From Chloroflexota bacterium (lineage in GTDB: Bacteria; Chloroflexota; Dehalococcoidia; Lucifugimonadales; Lucifugimonadaceae): 47,338 bases of DNA. Positions within the stretch are counted from its first letter, which is position 1; each line of letters opens with the position of its first letter. The DNA is taken from assembly GCA_002721615.1 (NCBI GenBank), contig PBKW01000007.1:35567-82904 (forward strand). The letters are read 5' to 3'. Below are positions 24,118-31,802 of the stretch, piece by piece. The notes under the pieces were generated by a model. It was not told where the DNA came from. It worked only from the letters and a program-made list of their open reading frames with translations, and searched no databases. The position numbers and the translations under genes are program-made.

Positions 24118-24986
24118 AGATCAAATACTTTTTTAGGAGTATTCCAAAAGATATTAATTAAATCATTTTCAGAAAGAGTTTTATTTTCTGTAATAGATTT
24201 TAAAGAATTAGAATATCCTTCTCTACCTGATACTGGTGGAAAGTCACTTCCCCACATTAATCTTTTAGAGCCAAAATTTTCCACTAAAAGTTTAACAATA
24301 TTATTTGAGTCTTTAAGGTCAAAAGAATCTTTAAGTTCTTTTTTCTTAGATTCTATTTCTCCTAAGCCATGAATCTTTACGAAAATGTTTGGATGTTTAG
24401 AATATTTTAAGATTTTTTTGAAATCTTCAAGATGATTTTTTATCTTTCCAGCAATTGTAAATGGATTTCCTGTTAGGGTTTTTTTATTATGTTTCAATTC
24501 TTTCGATTTACCTCCTCCCATTAAACTAGTGCCTAAACCTGCATAATGTTCAAGAATCAATTTTGTGTTAGAACTTGTAGATATGATTTCTTGAAAATTT
24601 TCTGATATCAATCCTGATAAATCAGAATGTACACTTACTGGTAGACCTAGTTCTCCAGCAGTATTCCAAATTTTTTTAGGGGTAATTTTTGAGAACTTTG
24701 TGTTAGGTGAGAGTCTTATTCCACAAGCACCAGATGATTTTAATTTTTCAAGAGTCTTTAGAGGATTTTTATCATTGGGGTCTAATTGGGCTACGATGTG
24801 TATACGATTTATATATTTTGTAGATGCTTCAAATAAATATTCATGATTAAAAAATCCTCCGTGCTGAATAATTATTGCTTTAGAAACATTATTATTATCC
24901 ATCTGGAATAGGAGAGATTCTACAGGTTCATACCAATTTTCCCCTGAGTGGCAGTGAGTATCTATTTTTTTTTGGTTTTTCATCAT
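24114..24986 (-). CDS. Amidohydrolase-2 family metal-dependent hydrolase
   Basis: TIM-barrel hydrolase or decarboxylase of the amidohydrolase-related (ACMSD-like) group, 290 aa. The metal motif HCH appears in IDTHCHSGENW, with later His residues in VSVHSD and LILEHYAG and the catalytic Asp in WGSDFPP. Members include lactonases and aromatic-acid decarboxylases. Two adjacent ATG codons (24986 and 24983) could both serve as the start. A -10-like TATTAT on the minus strand (24998-25003) lies 11 bases upstream and overlaps the -10 of the divergent acylase gene. Lactone or decarboxylation substrates cannot be distinguished by eye. Confidence 0.85.
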   Translation of the reverse strand: MMKNQKKIDTHCHSGENWYEPVESLLFQMDNNNVSKAIIIQHGGFFNHEYLFEASTKYINRIHIVAQLDPNDKNPLKTLEKLKSSGACGIRLSPNTKFSKITPKKIWNTAGELGLPVSVHSDLSGLISENFQEIISTSSNTKLILEHYAGLGTSLMGGGKSKELKHNKKTLTGNPFTIAGKIKNHLEDFKKILKYSKHPNIFVKIHGLGEIESKKKELKDSFDLKDSNNIVKLLVENFGSKRLMWGSDFPPVSGREGYSNSLKSITENKTLSENDLINIFWNTPKKVFDL

Positions 24987-25011
24987 CTATCTGTGAGATA
25001 ATAAATTTGAT
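24987..25011. promoter_or_regulatory. 25-bp divergent gap with overlapping -10 hexamers
   Basis: GATAAT on the plus strand (24997-25002) and TATTAT on the minus strand (24998-25003) overlap almost completely. Each lies 9-11 bases from the ATG it would serve, so both transcripts would be leaderless or nearly so. No ribosome site fits on either side. Confidence 0.45.
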
Positions 25012-26109
25012 ATGAAAGATGATAACAAAAAATATTTTCCAGTTGAAGAAGTTTCTGGGACTCCTATTCAAATGGGTGAATCAATAGGGGAATCACAGAA
25101 AGAAGTTTTAAAAAATTTTTTTTCTATGACTTTAGATAGAATTAATAAGGGAAGAGGTGGAGAACAATCATTTAGAGATATAGGTTTAATTTCTATTGAT
25201 TTTGCTAAAAAAACAGCAAAAGAAAGTATTGAATATGTTGAAGAATATTCTCCTGATATTTTTGAAGAAATAAAGGGGATCTCTAATTCTTCTGGGCTAA
25301 AGATCTGGGAAGTGATGTTGCTAAATATCAGAAATCAATTGGGAATAGCTTTTGATTCAGGATGTACTTCAATAGGTGTTAGTAGAGAAAAATCTCAGTC
25401 AGGAAATAATATTATTGGCCAGAATTGGGACAATGATCCAGAACTTGATAAGTTTTCATTAGTTCTTATAAGGAAACCTAAAAACAAACCTAATTTTATT
25501 TCATTTACTCAGCCTGGATTAATGGCTTATATAGGGTTTAATGATGAAGGATTAGGGATTTGTATGAATGCATTGATGGCACCAGGTAAAGGTTCTGGCG
25601 TTCCCTGGTATTTTATAGTTAGAAAAATTTTTGAACAGAACAGTTATAAAAATGTAATTAAGCAAGTTGAATCTGCAAAGAGGGCGATACCTGCTAATGC
25701 ATTTATCACGACTACTTCGGAATTATTTGATTTAGAGATTACTGATAGTCAGGTGGAGACACTTTTTCCTGATGCCAATGGTGTATTGATACATACAAAC
25801 CATTGTGTACATCCGAAATTTTCTAAAATTGCTGATGATTATCCTGATCTTATAGAATCTAAAGCTAGATTTCCAAGAGCACAGACTTTTTTTGATAGAA
25901 AATCAGAAAGTATTACCTCTGATGATTTTAAAAATATATTAATGAATCATGAGGAGTATCCAAGATCAATCTGTAGGCATGAAAACGAACATCCTGAAAC
26001 TGGATTTTGGACTACTACTATTTCTGTGATTATTAATCCTTCAGAAAATAAGATGGATTTAACAAGAGGAAATCCTTGTTCAAATGAATACGTAACTTAT
26101 AAGTTATAG
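25012..26109 (+). CDS. C45-type autoproteolytic acyltransferase/amidohydrolase
   Basis: Ntn-hydrolase of the acyl-CoA:6-aminopenicillanate acyltransferase (peptidase C45) family, 365 aa. The pro-sequence (about 1-117) ends at the conserved Gly-Cys118-Thr-Ser (SGCTSIG). Cys118 would become the N-terminal nucleophile after self-cleavage. IIGQNWDNDP, GLGICMNAL and HTNHCVHP follow as in the family. Bacterial members act as amidases or acylases on N-acyl compounds. There is no signal peptide. The start lacks a ribosome site and has a -10-like element nine bases upstream. It is divergent from the amidohydrolase, with which it may share a promoter. Confidence 0.88.
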   Translation: MKDDNKKYFPVEEVSGTPIQMGESIGESQKEVLKNFFSMTLDRINKGRGGEQSFRDIGLISIDFAKKTAKESIEYVEEYSPDIFEEIKGISNSSGLKIWEVMLLNIRNQLGIAFDSGCTSIGVSREKSQSGNNIIGQNWDNDPELDKFSLVLIRKPKNKPNFISFTQPGLMAYIGFNDEGLGICMNALMAPGKGSGVPWYFIVRKIFEQNSYKNVIKQVESAKRAIPANAFITTTSELFDLEITDSQVETLFPDANGVLIHTNHCVHPKFSKIADDYPDLIESKARFPRAQTFFDRKSESITSDDFKNILMNHEEYPRSICRHENEHPETGFWTTTISVIINPSENKMDLTRGNPCSNEYVTYKL

Positions 26110-26123
26110 TGTTAAAGAATTTC

Positions 26124-27101
26124 TTAATTAACTATTGAGAGTGGAGTATCACCATCTAAAAATCTTTTTACATTATCTACCATAAATCTATCTGTTCTAT
26201 GAACAACTTCTAAAGATAGTGCTGCTAAATGGGGAGTTATAAATACATTTTTTAAAGATAGTAATGGATGGTTTTTATTAACATTTGATTCATCTTCTAA
26301 CACATCTAACCCTGCTCCCATTATTCTTTTATTTATTAAAATTTTATAAAGAGCTTTTTCGTCTACTACAGCCCCTCTAGATGTATTGATTAGAATTGAG
26401 GATTTCTTCATCATATTCAATTCTTTTCCCCCTAGTAATTTTTTAGTTATATTAGTTAAGGGTACGTGAATTGAAATAATATCTGAATTTTTTAAAATAT
26501 CTTCTTTAGATTTTTCTTTAACATTTAACTTTTCTCTAATTATTGTTGGAATTTTTATAATGTCATTATATGAAATTTCGCATTCCCATCCTTGTAGTCT
26601 TTGAGCAACTTTTTGGCCAATTTTTCCAAAACCGATTATTCCAATTTTCTTTCCATACAATTCAGAGTTTTGTAATTTTTCTCTTATTTCTGATTGCCAA
26701 TTTCCATTTATTGATTCTGTAATCTGAACATGAAAATTTCTTGATACTGAAATCATTAAACCTATGGCATGCTCAGCTACTGTGACTGCATTTTGACCAA
26801 AATTATTAGCAACATTTATTCCGTTTTTTGTTAGATATTTTATGTCTAAATCATCAGTTCCTGCGCTATAAACTTGGATTAGTTTTAAGTTTTTACATTT
26901 TTCTACTAATTCATTTGGGAATATAGAAGGCATAGCAATAATTACTGATAAATCTTTTAGTGATTCTATTTGAGAAGGTATCGATAGATTTGAATTTACG
27001 AATTTAATAGTATATTGAGGGCCGAAAAGATTTTTTAATGTGTTTAATTTTTCTTTAATTCTATCTGTTTCTGGTCCATAGATTCCTAGAGTTTTTGTCA
27101 T
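26124..27101 (-). CDS. D-2-hydroxyacid dehydrogenase
   Basis: 325-aa NAD(P)-dependent dehydrogenase of the D-isomer-specific family. The Rossmann motif GFGKIG is near 157-162. The catalytic Arg lies in NTSRGAVVDE, the Glu in LEDESNVN and the His in TPHLAALS. It resembles hydroxypyruvate/glyoxylate reductase-like and phosphoglycerate-dehydrogenase-like members but lacks an ACT domain. The ATG overlaps the upstream ybjQ-like gene by four bases, so the two are co-translated, an unusual pairing. It converges on the C45 acylase gene with only 14 bases between. Confidence 0.93.
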   Translation of the reverse strand: MTKTLGIYGPETDRIKEKLNTLKNLFGPQYTIKFVNSNLSIPSQIESLKDLSVIIAMPSIFPNELVEKCKNLKLIQVYSAGTDDLDIKYLTKNGINVANNFGQNAVTVAEHAIGLMISVSRNFHVQITESINGNWQSEIREKLQNSELYGKKIGIIGFGKIGQKVAQRLQGWECEISYNDIIKIPTIIREKLNVKEKSKEDILKNSDIISIHVPLTNITKKLLGGKELNMMKKSSILINTSRGAVVDEKALYKILINKRIMGAGLDVLEDESNVNKNHPLLSLKNVFITPHLAALSLEVVHRTDRFMVDNVKRFLDGDTPLSIVN

Positions 27102-27421
27102 GATTTCTTTTCAATTTTAACTGCTGTACCATAGGCAAGAAGTTCTGCAGAGCCCTGTAATATAGCAGATGTAGTGAATTTCATTCCTACTATACCATTC
27201 GCTCCTTTTGATTTTGCATCTTCTATCATTCTGTCTACTGCTTGTTCTCTAGATTCAGCTAGCATCTTAGTATACTCAGAGACCTCTCCTCCTACTATAC
27301 TTCGAAATCCAGCAAGAATATCTTTTCCTATATGCCTTGCTCTAATAGTGTTTCCTTTAACTATTCCTAGAGTTTCAATGATTTGATGATCTATAAAAGT
27401 ATCTTGTGTTGTGATTTTCAT
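27098..27421 (-). CDS. YbjQ family protein (UPF0145, heavy-metal-binding-like domain)
   Basis: 107-aa protein matching the YbjQ/DUF74 family through its whole length: IIETLGIVKGNTIRARHIG, GEVSEYTKMLAESREQAVDRM and AKSKGANGIVGMKFTTS are family blocks. These proteins form small alpha/beta oligomers (pentamers in known structures); the biochemical role is unknown despite the old heavy-metal label. AGAGG precedes the ATG. It is two bases downstream of a small membrane protein and overlaps the 2-hydroxyacid dehydrogenase. Confidence 0.92.
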   Translation of the reverse strand: MKITTQDTFIDHQIIETLGIVKGNTIRARHIGKDILAGFRSIVGGEVSEYTKMLAESREQAVDRMIEDAKSKGANGIVGMKFTTSAILQGSAELLAYGTAVKIEKKS

Positions 27422-27423
27422 AT

Positions 27424-27648
27424 TTACCTCTTGATATTTTTTGAATAGTGAGAATCTTCCTTATTTTTGATTCTTTCTTTTAGTGCTTTAACAAATAATA
27501 GAAATAAACCTATAAACAAAAGAATAGATGTCCAAATAAAAGTTGAGGGAGGAAGAAAATTCAAAGTTACTCCTATTATTGAGAAAACATAAATGATGAT
27601 CCATAACGTTAAAAAAATATAACTAGTTTTTTCAATTAATCTAAACAT
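27424..27648 (-). CDS. Small two-span membrane protein
   Basis: 74 aa with two hydrophobic segments (about 8-28 and 38-56) joined by a short Pro-containing loop, ending in a basic tail (ALKERIKNKEDSHYSKNIKR). It is two bases upstream of ybjQ and therefore in the same transcript; membrane partners beside YbjQ genes are common. No named family recognised. A TAAAAT hexamer lies nine bases upstream of the ATG on the minus strand, again suggesting a leaderless start. Confidence 0.7.
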   Translation of the reverse strand: MFRLIEKTSYIFLTLWIIIYVFSIIGVTLNFLPPSTFIWTSILLFIGLFLLFVKALKERIKNKEDSHYSKNIKR

Positions 27649-27756
27649 ATTGACAATATTTTATCAAAATCATAAATATTCGACTATTTTCCTCTATGAA
27701 CCATTGTAAAGATTTTATTAGGATTGAAATATCATTCTTTTAGGAGCTAAGTAATA

Positions 27757-27987
27757 ATGAAAAGTAAAAAGATTAATAAAAGAGCTATTTGCTTCTTGTG
27801 CAAAGATATTAAAATTGATGAAGCTTCTGATTGGGAGAGTTGGGCATTACATGCTAAAAATGAGCATAAATTAGATCTTAATAGTATTAACACTAGTTTT
27901 AATATGCCTGAACATACTCAAGGTTGGATGTTGAAGCTTCCCAACGGAAAACCTTGGTTATACGTTTCCACCTCTGAAGAAAACTAA
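27757..27987 (+). CDS. Small C2H2-like zinc-binding protein
   Basis: 76-aa hypothetical protein. CFLC...HAKNEH gives a Cys-x2-Cys-x16-His-x4-His pattern (residues about 12-37) resembling a C2H2 finger, after a basic N-terminus (MKSKKINKR). The tail GWMLKLPNGKPWLYVST has a beta-hairpin look. AGGAG lies ten bases upstream of the ATG. Function unknown; nucleic-acid or protein binding is a possibility only. Confidence 0.72.
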   Translation: MKSKKINKRAICFLCKDIKIDEASDWESWALHAKNEHKLDLNSINTSFNMPEHTQGWMLKLPNGKPWLYVSTSEEN

Positions 27988-28084
27988 ATTTCTAATTAAT
28001 TCTTTAAATTCGTATTTAAATTTTTGTTGCAATAATGATGATTATAAGCTACAGTTATATAAATTAGTAGTATATAGTCGAAAT

Positions 28085-28273
28085 ATGTTTTTATTTGATC
28101 AGTGTCCAAAATGTAGAGGTACTGTCACATTAATATCAGAATTAGATGGAAATGAACTTCAATGTATCCATTGTGGATTTTCTGTATCAATTCAACATTC
28201 AGATGGTATGTCTGGAAATGACTTACAGAAAGTTCTAAAAAACAGTTCTGATGATATCAAGAAGAATGGTTAA
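28085..28273 (+). CDS. Zinc-ribbon small protein
   Basis: 62-aa protein with two CxxC knuckles, CPKC (8-11) and CIHC (27-30), forming a zinc ribbon, followed by a polar tail. No ribosome site is seen; TATATA about eight bases upstream could give a leaderless mRNA. The gene converges on the B12-binding regulator with a ten-base gap. Such small ribbons often belong to transcription or RNA-associated proteins, but no role is assigned here. Confidence 0.72.
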   Translation: MFLFDQCPKCRGTVTLISELDGNELQCIHCGFSVSIQHSDGMSGNDLQKVLKNSSDDIKKNG

Positions 28274-28282
28274 ACATCTTCT

Positions 28283-29242
28283 CTAGATCAATGGTTTAAA
28301 TAAATCATCTATTTCTCTTTCTAAAGATATTGATATTTTCTGTAACGCAGAAATACTTATGTTTCTTTTACCATTTTCTACAGCACTTAGAAAAGTTCTA
28401 TCTAGTTTAGATTTTGTTGCTAGTTCTTGTTGACTTAAATTTTTATTTGATCTTAAGTATTGAATATTTGTACCAATGATTTTCATTAATTTTTTAGTAC
28501 TTACTTGTTTTGCATTATTATTTGATAAGTTTTTTACATAGATGAGTGTATGTGAGGGATCTTTATCCAAAAAGTCTGGACAATATTTTGTTTCAATTCC
28601 TAAATGTTTTGATATTAAATTTTTTGAATTAAAGTTTTTATCTATATTATATTTTTTTGTTATTCCTGAACCGCTCCAAATAACATTTATTTTTTGTGGT
28701 GTTGTTTTAATTTCTTTTGTTATTTCTTTACATTTATTAAATGAAGAATCTAATGTTCCTGAAAGAACAAGAAGTTCAGGAGTTCTCAATTTAATAAACT
28801 TTAAAAGATCTTTTGAAGGAGTATCAGTACCAAGAAAATCTACATTCCAATTATTAATTAATAATACATCAGCTATGATTCGGGCTCCAATAATATGAGC
28901 ATCTCCTTCTACAGTAGAAACTATTGCAAGAGGAGCATTAGAAGGAGTGTTTACTAAATTTGATCTTAGATAAGTAAGTATATTTAATGTTATTTGAGAT
29001 GCTCGATGTTCATGAGAAATGGTGATTTCATTATTGTGCCACATATCTCCGATTTTTTTCATAGATTCCGCAATTAATTTTTTGTAGATATTTAAAATGT
29101 CCAATCCATCAGTTAAAGCGTAGTTTATAGATGCTAAAGCTTTATTTTCTTGTCCATTTAATAAGGCATCAAAATATCTATCTCTAATTTTGTTAAAATA
29201 AAATTGATTGCTTTTAATGTTATTTGTAATTTTTCTGGACAT
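28283..29242 (-). CDS. CarH-like B12-binding regulator with C-terminal XRE HTH
   Basis: 319 aa. Residues about 15-95 form the four-helix cap of B12-binding domains and contain Trp68-His69 and Glu78-His79, the full W-x9-EH signature of CarH/LitR photoreceptors, including the His that ligates cobalt after photolysis in CarH. Residues about 103-235 form the Rossmann-like cobalamin domain with D-x-H-x2-G at 114-119 (lower axial His116). Residues about 253-312 are a typical Cro/C1-type helix-turn-helix (LSQQELATKSKLDRTFLSAVENGKR). Known CarH proteins have an N-terminal MerR-type HTH, so here both the DNA-binding fold and its position differ. Predicted to bind adenosylcobalamin and control transcription, possibly by light. 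TATAAT on the minus strand (29253-29258) is ten bases before the ATG. Targets unknown; no carotenoid or photolyase genes are nearby. Confidence 0.85.
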   Translation of the reverse strand: MSRKITNNIKSNQFYFNKIRDRYFDALLNGQENKALASINYALTDGLDILNIYKKLIAESMKKIGDMWHNNEITISHEHRASQITLNILTYLRSNLVNTPSNAPLAIVSTVEGDAHIIGARIIADVLLINNWNVDFLGTDTPSKDLLKFIKLRTPELLVLSGTLDSSFNKCKEITKEIKTTPQKINVIWSGSGITKKYNIDKNFNSKNLISKHLGIETKYCPDFLDKDPSHTLIYVKNLSNNNAKQVSTKKLMKIIGTNIQYLRSNKNLSQQELATKSKLDRTFLSAVENGKRNISISALQKISISLEREIDDLFKPLI

Positions 29243-29286
29243 TTTAATGTTGATTATACACTACATTTTTCTAGAATGAGTTTTTA

Positions 29287-29808
29287 TTAAGTAGTATTCT
29301 TAGGGGTATAATTTGAGCAAGCTTCACATATTGTTTGAGGAATTAAGCCTAGTTTAATTAAAATATTGAAAACTTTACATCCTGCACAGAAACCTAGAAA
29401 AGATTCTAAGAAAGTAAAAATTATTAATATACTTATAAGTATCATTGAAACTTCTTTTAAAGAAAATATAAAAAGAATTAATGCTAATCCAGAAAATATA
29501 AGTCCTATAAGTTGAGCAAATCTTTTGGGTGGTCCAGCAACTAACTTTTCCTTAATATTTATATTAGGAACTATAATCTTTGTAACTAGTAATGCTAGGG
29601 GACTTATTTTAGGGCCACTACTAACTCTTGCTAAAAATCCGTAGGTTAATAGAGAAAGTATTATTATAGGATATAAGTTAGGAAGATCTAGTAACATTAA
29701 TATTAATGAAAATATACATATAAAAAATACACCTAAAGCCACTAACCTAGCAGAAACTTCGTTTACAGGATTAGGAAAACTGAAGAAATCAGTTAAATAT
29801 TTTTTCAT
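29287..29808 (-). CDS. DUF4395 integral membrane protein
   Basis: 173-aa membrane protein with about four hydrophobic segments. It matches DUF4395 by NPVNEVSARLVALG at the start, GPKISPLALL, PPKRFAQLIG in the middle and FLESFLGFCAGCKVFNILIKLGLIP at the end, where the FCxGC pair is conserved. Function unknown; in other genomes these proteins often accompany thiol-redox or sulfur-transfer genes, which would suit the Cys pair, but none is adjacent. GGAG precedes the ATG. It is 44 bases upstream of the B12 regulator in the same direction. Confidence 0.85.
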   Translation of the reverse strand: MKKYLTDFFSFPNPVNEVSARLVALGVFFICIFSLILMLLDLPNLYPIIILSLLTYGFLARVSSGPKISPLALLVTKIIVPNINIKEKLVAGPPKRFAQLIGLIFSGLALILFIFSLKEVSMILISILIIFTFLESFLGFCAGCKVFNILIKLGLIPQTICEACSNYTPKNTT

Positions 29809-29866
29809 TTTAAACTCCGATATTGTGATTTTTAGATAGTATCTTTAGAAGATTGAAGTAGTTAAT

Positions 29867-29883
29867 CCCCGATCTTGTCGGGG
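29867..29883. repeat. GC-rich perfect hairpin CCCCGA-loop-TCGGGG
   Basis: A six-base perfect stem with a five-base loop, very GC-rich against the AT-rich background. It lies between the DUF368 stop codon and the DUF4395 start. No T-tract follows on either strand, so it is not a standard intrinsic terminator; it could be a REP-like element or a transcript-stabilising hairpin. Confidence 0.5.
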
Positions 29884-29955
29884 CAGATACATATGCAATT
29901 CGAAGTTGAAAATGATTTTAATTTAAACACATCAAAGAAATTAACATTTTATACC

Positions 29956-30861
29956 TTATTCAGTCAAACTTTTTATAATATGAGGTATTTTTCTTAATAA
30001 GGTAGAAAAAATTATTCCTAAAATAATAAAAACTATTGAGATAAACAGGAGATGTATTTCATCAGGTAATTTAGGGAAATTGTTTGTACTTGTCTTCCAT
30101 GGCCATAAATTGATTGATGATCCAATCATTAATCCTACTAAAATAATTAATATTTTTTCTCTATATTTTTTAAATAACCATTTTAATATTGGAATAAGTA
30201 TTACCATTCCTGAGCATACTCCTAAAAAAAATAATACTAGATAAATAAAATTTCCATTTTTTACTGCGTTGAGGGTTATCTCATACATTCCAATCATTAA
30301 TAATATCAATGCTCCACTTATACCGGGCAGGATCATCGCACATACCGATAATAGTCCTGCAAATATTATCATCAATAAATGAGGATCAGTATTTGTAGAA
30401 AATGATATTGATAAAATCAGAAAACTTAATGCAATTGAGATTGATAATATCGCATGAACAGAAAAGGTTTTTTTCTTAATTTGTGTCCATGGGATTACTA
30501 TTGATCCTAATATTAATCCCAAAAATAGAGACATTAATTCATTAGGCCACTTTTCTAATAAAGTTGATATTAAATTAGCTCCAATAAATAAAGCAGTGAT
30601 AATTCCTAAAGTCAAACAAATAATAAATTTCCAATCTAATTTATTAAAATGATCTAAAGACTTCTCTCTTTTTTGTAGAATAAAATTTATTATTCCAAAC
30701 TCGATATTAAAAATAGAATTAATTGTTTTTTCATAGATTCCAAGCATTAACGCAATTGTTCCACCACTTATTCCTGGAATTACGTCAACAGAACCTATTG
30801 CAAATCCTCTTAGAAAGAAATCTATTGATCTTATTATTGATTTTGATTTTTTATTATTCAA
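29956..30861 (-). CDS. DUF368 family membrane protein (polyprenyl-phosphate transporter type)
   Basis: 301-aa polytopic membrane protein with the DUF368 repeat GSVDVIPGISGGTIALMLGIYE (about 22-43) and its second copy MILPGISGALILLMIGMYE (near 175-195), reflecting internal symmetry. DUF368 proteins include PopT, which recycles undecaprenyl phosphate across the membrane for envelope glycan synthesis. The start appears to be a TTG, since no ATG precedes the first conserved block. The gene follows the EamA transporter by 32 bases on the same strand and is separated from DUF4395 by a GC-rich hairpin. The O-antigen-ligase-like protein at 6723-9152 is a possible functional relative. Confidence 0.88.
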   Translation of the reverse strand: MNNKKSKSIIRSIDFFLRGFAIGSVDVIPGISGGTIALMLGIYEKTINSIFNIEFGIINFILQKREKSLDHFNKLDWKFIICLTLGIITALFIGANLISTLLEKWPNELMSLFLGLILGSIVIPWTQIKKKTFSVHAILSISIALSFLILSISFSTNTDPHLLMIIFAGLLSVCAMILPGISGALILLMIGMYEITLNAVKNGNFIYLVLFFLGVCSGMVILIPILKWLFKKYREKILIILVGLMIGSSINLWPWKTSTNNFPKLPDEIHLLFISIVFIILGIIFSTLLRKIPHIIKSLTE

Positions 30862-30893
30862 AATAATTTAAAAGTTTATGAAAAATTTAGATG

Positions 30894-31790
30894 TTACTTA
30901 AATAATGATAATGTAATTAATCCACTAGTTACCATGATTAAAGATATCATCTTAATTAAAGTATTAGTTTTACTCCAATTTTCAAAAGATTTTATTCCAA
31001 ATATAGTTAAAATAATTGATCCTATGAATACGAAAACAGGCCTTGTTCCCATAATTGCTTGAACAATTGAAACTGGTCCAGAAGTTATTGCTATAATTAT
31101 CAACATATTAGCAAGAGCAGCGCCAAGTTCTGTAGATATTATAAATGGACCTTTTTTTATATTAGTTAGATAAGCTATTAATTTCCTGAATGATGAAATT
31201 CTGAGACTAGGAACTCCTAATGTGATTCCAATTCCAACTCCTCGAAGTGCTAAGGCATGTAGTTCTCCAATTTCTTTAGAATTTGATTTTAAAACTATTG
31301 ATGCAACTCCAACTAAAAATGCTGAAAATAACAGAAATAACAAATCCTTTTTATTTAACCCAGAGGATTGTTTATTAATTTCTATTGAAGCAAGAATAGA
31401 TCCAAACATCATTAGAATAAAAGAAAAAATTATAGGTATACTGAGGTTTTCTTCTAAGAATAATGTTGCCATAATAATTACGAAAATTGGTGAACTTTGG
31501 AAAATGAGTTCAACTCTAGTTATTTCTCGTTTTTTAAGTATTGAGAACATGATCCAAATGGCTAATCCCCATAAAATACCTACACTTATTCCTTTTATGA
31601 TTAGTATAAATTGTAATGATGGGATATTAGAAAATAAAAATATTATTAAAGAAATAAGTAAGTTTACTGATCCTGCAAAAAGACAAAATGGATATAAATC
31701 TAATTTATGTTTACTTAATATTTGTTTGTCAGTGAGGCTAACAGCAGCATAGATTACTGAGCTTAAGGTTGCTATAAGTACCCAGTTCAA
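30894..31790 (-). CDS. EamA/DMT-family transporter
   Basis: 298-aa protein with ten hydrophobic spans in two EamA halves, the first opening with MNWVLIATLSSVIYAAVSLTDK, the second near residue 150 (LLFLLFSAFLVGVASIVLK). Drug/metabolite transporters of this type export or import small metabolites, and the substrate is unknown. The start codon is TTG 12 bases after the stop of the enolase-superfamily gene, so enzyme and transporter are probably one transcript. The N-terminus begins directly at the first span, which supports the TTG. Confidence 0.88.
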   Translation of the reverse strand: MNWVLIATLSSVIYAAVSLTDKQILSKHKLDLYPFCLFAGSVNLLISLIIFLFSNIPSLQFILIIKGISVGILWGLAIWIMFSILKKREITRVELIFQSSPIFVIIMATLFLEENLSIPIIFSFILMMFGSILASIEINKQSSGLNKKDLLFLLFSAFLVGVASIVLKSNSKEIGELHALALRGVGIGITLGVPSLRISSFRKLIAYLTNIKKGPFIISTELGAALANMLIIIAITSGPVSIVQAIMGTRPVFVFIGSIILTIFGIKSFENWSKTNTLIKMISLIMVTSGLITLSLFK

Positions 31791-31802
31791 ATTATCTCGT
31801 TA

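Noticed and set aside
28283-29242. Corrinoid methyltransferase activation protein as the identity of the B12-binding gene
   Set aside because: The W-x9-EH signature and a C-terminal DNA-binding helix-turn-helix point to a regulator; no methyltransferase subunits are nearby.
29867-29883. Intrinsic terminator
   Set aside because: No T-run follows on either strand, so it is listed only as a hairpin.
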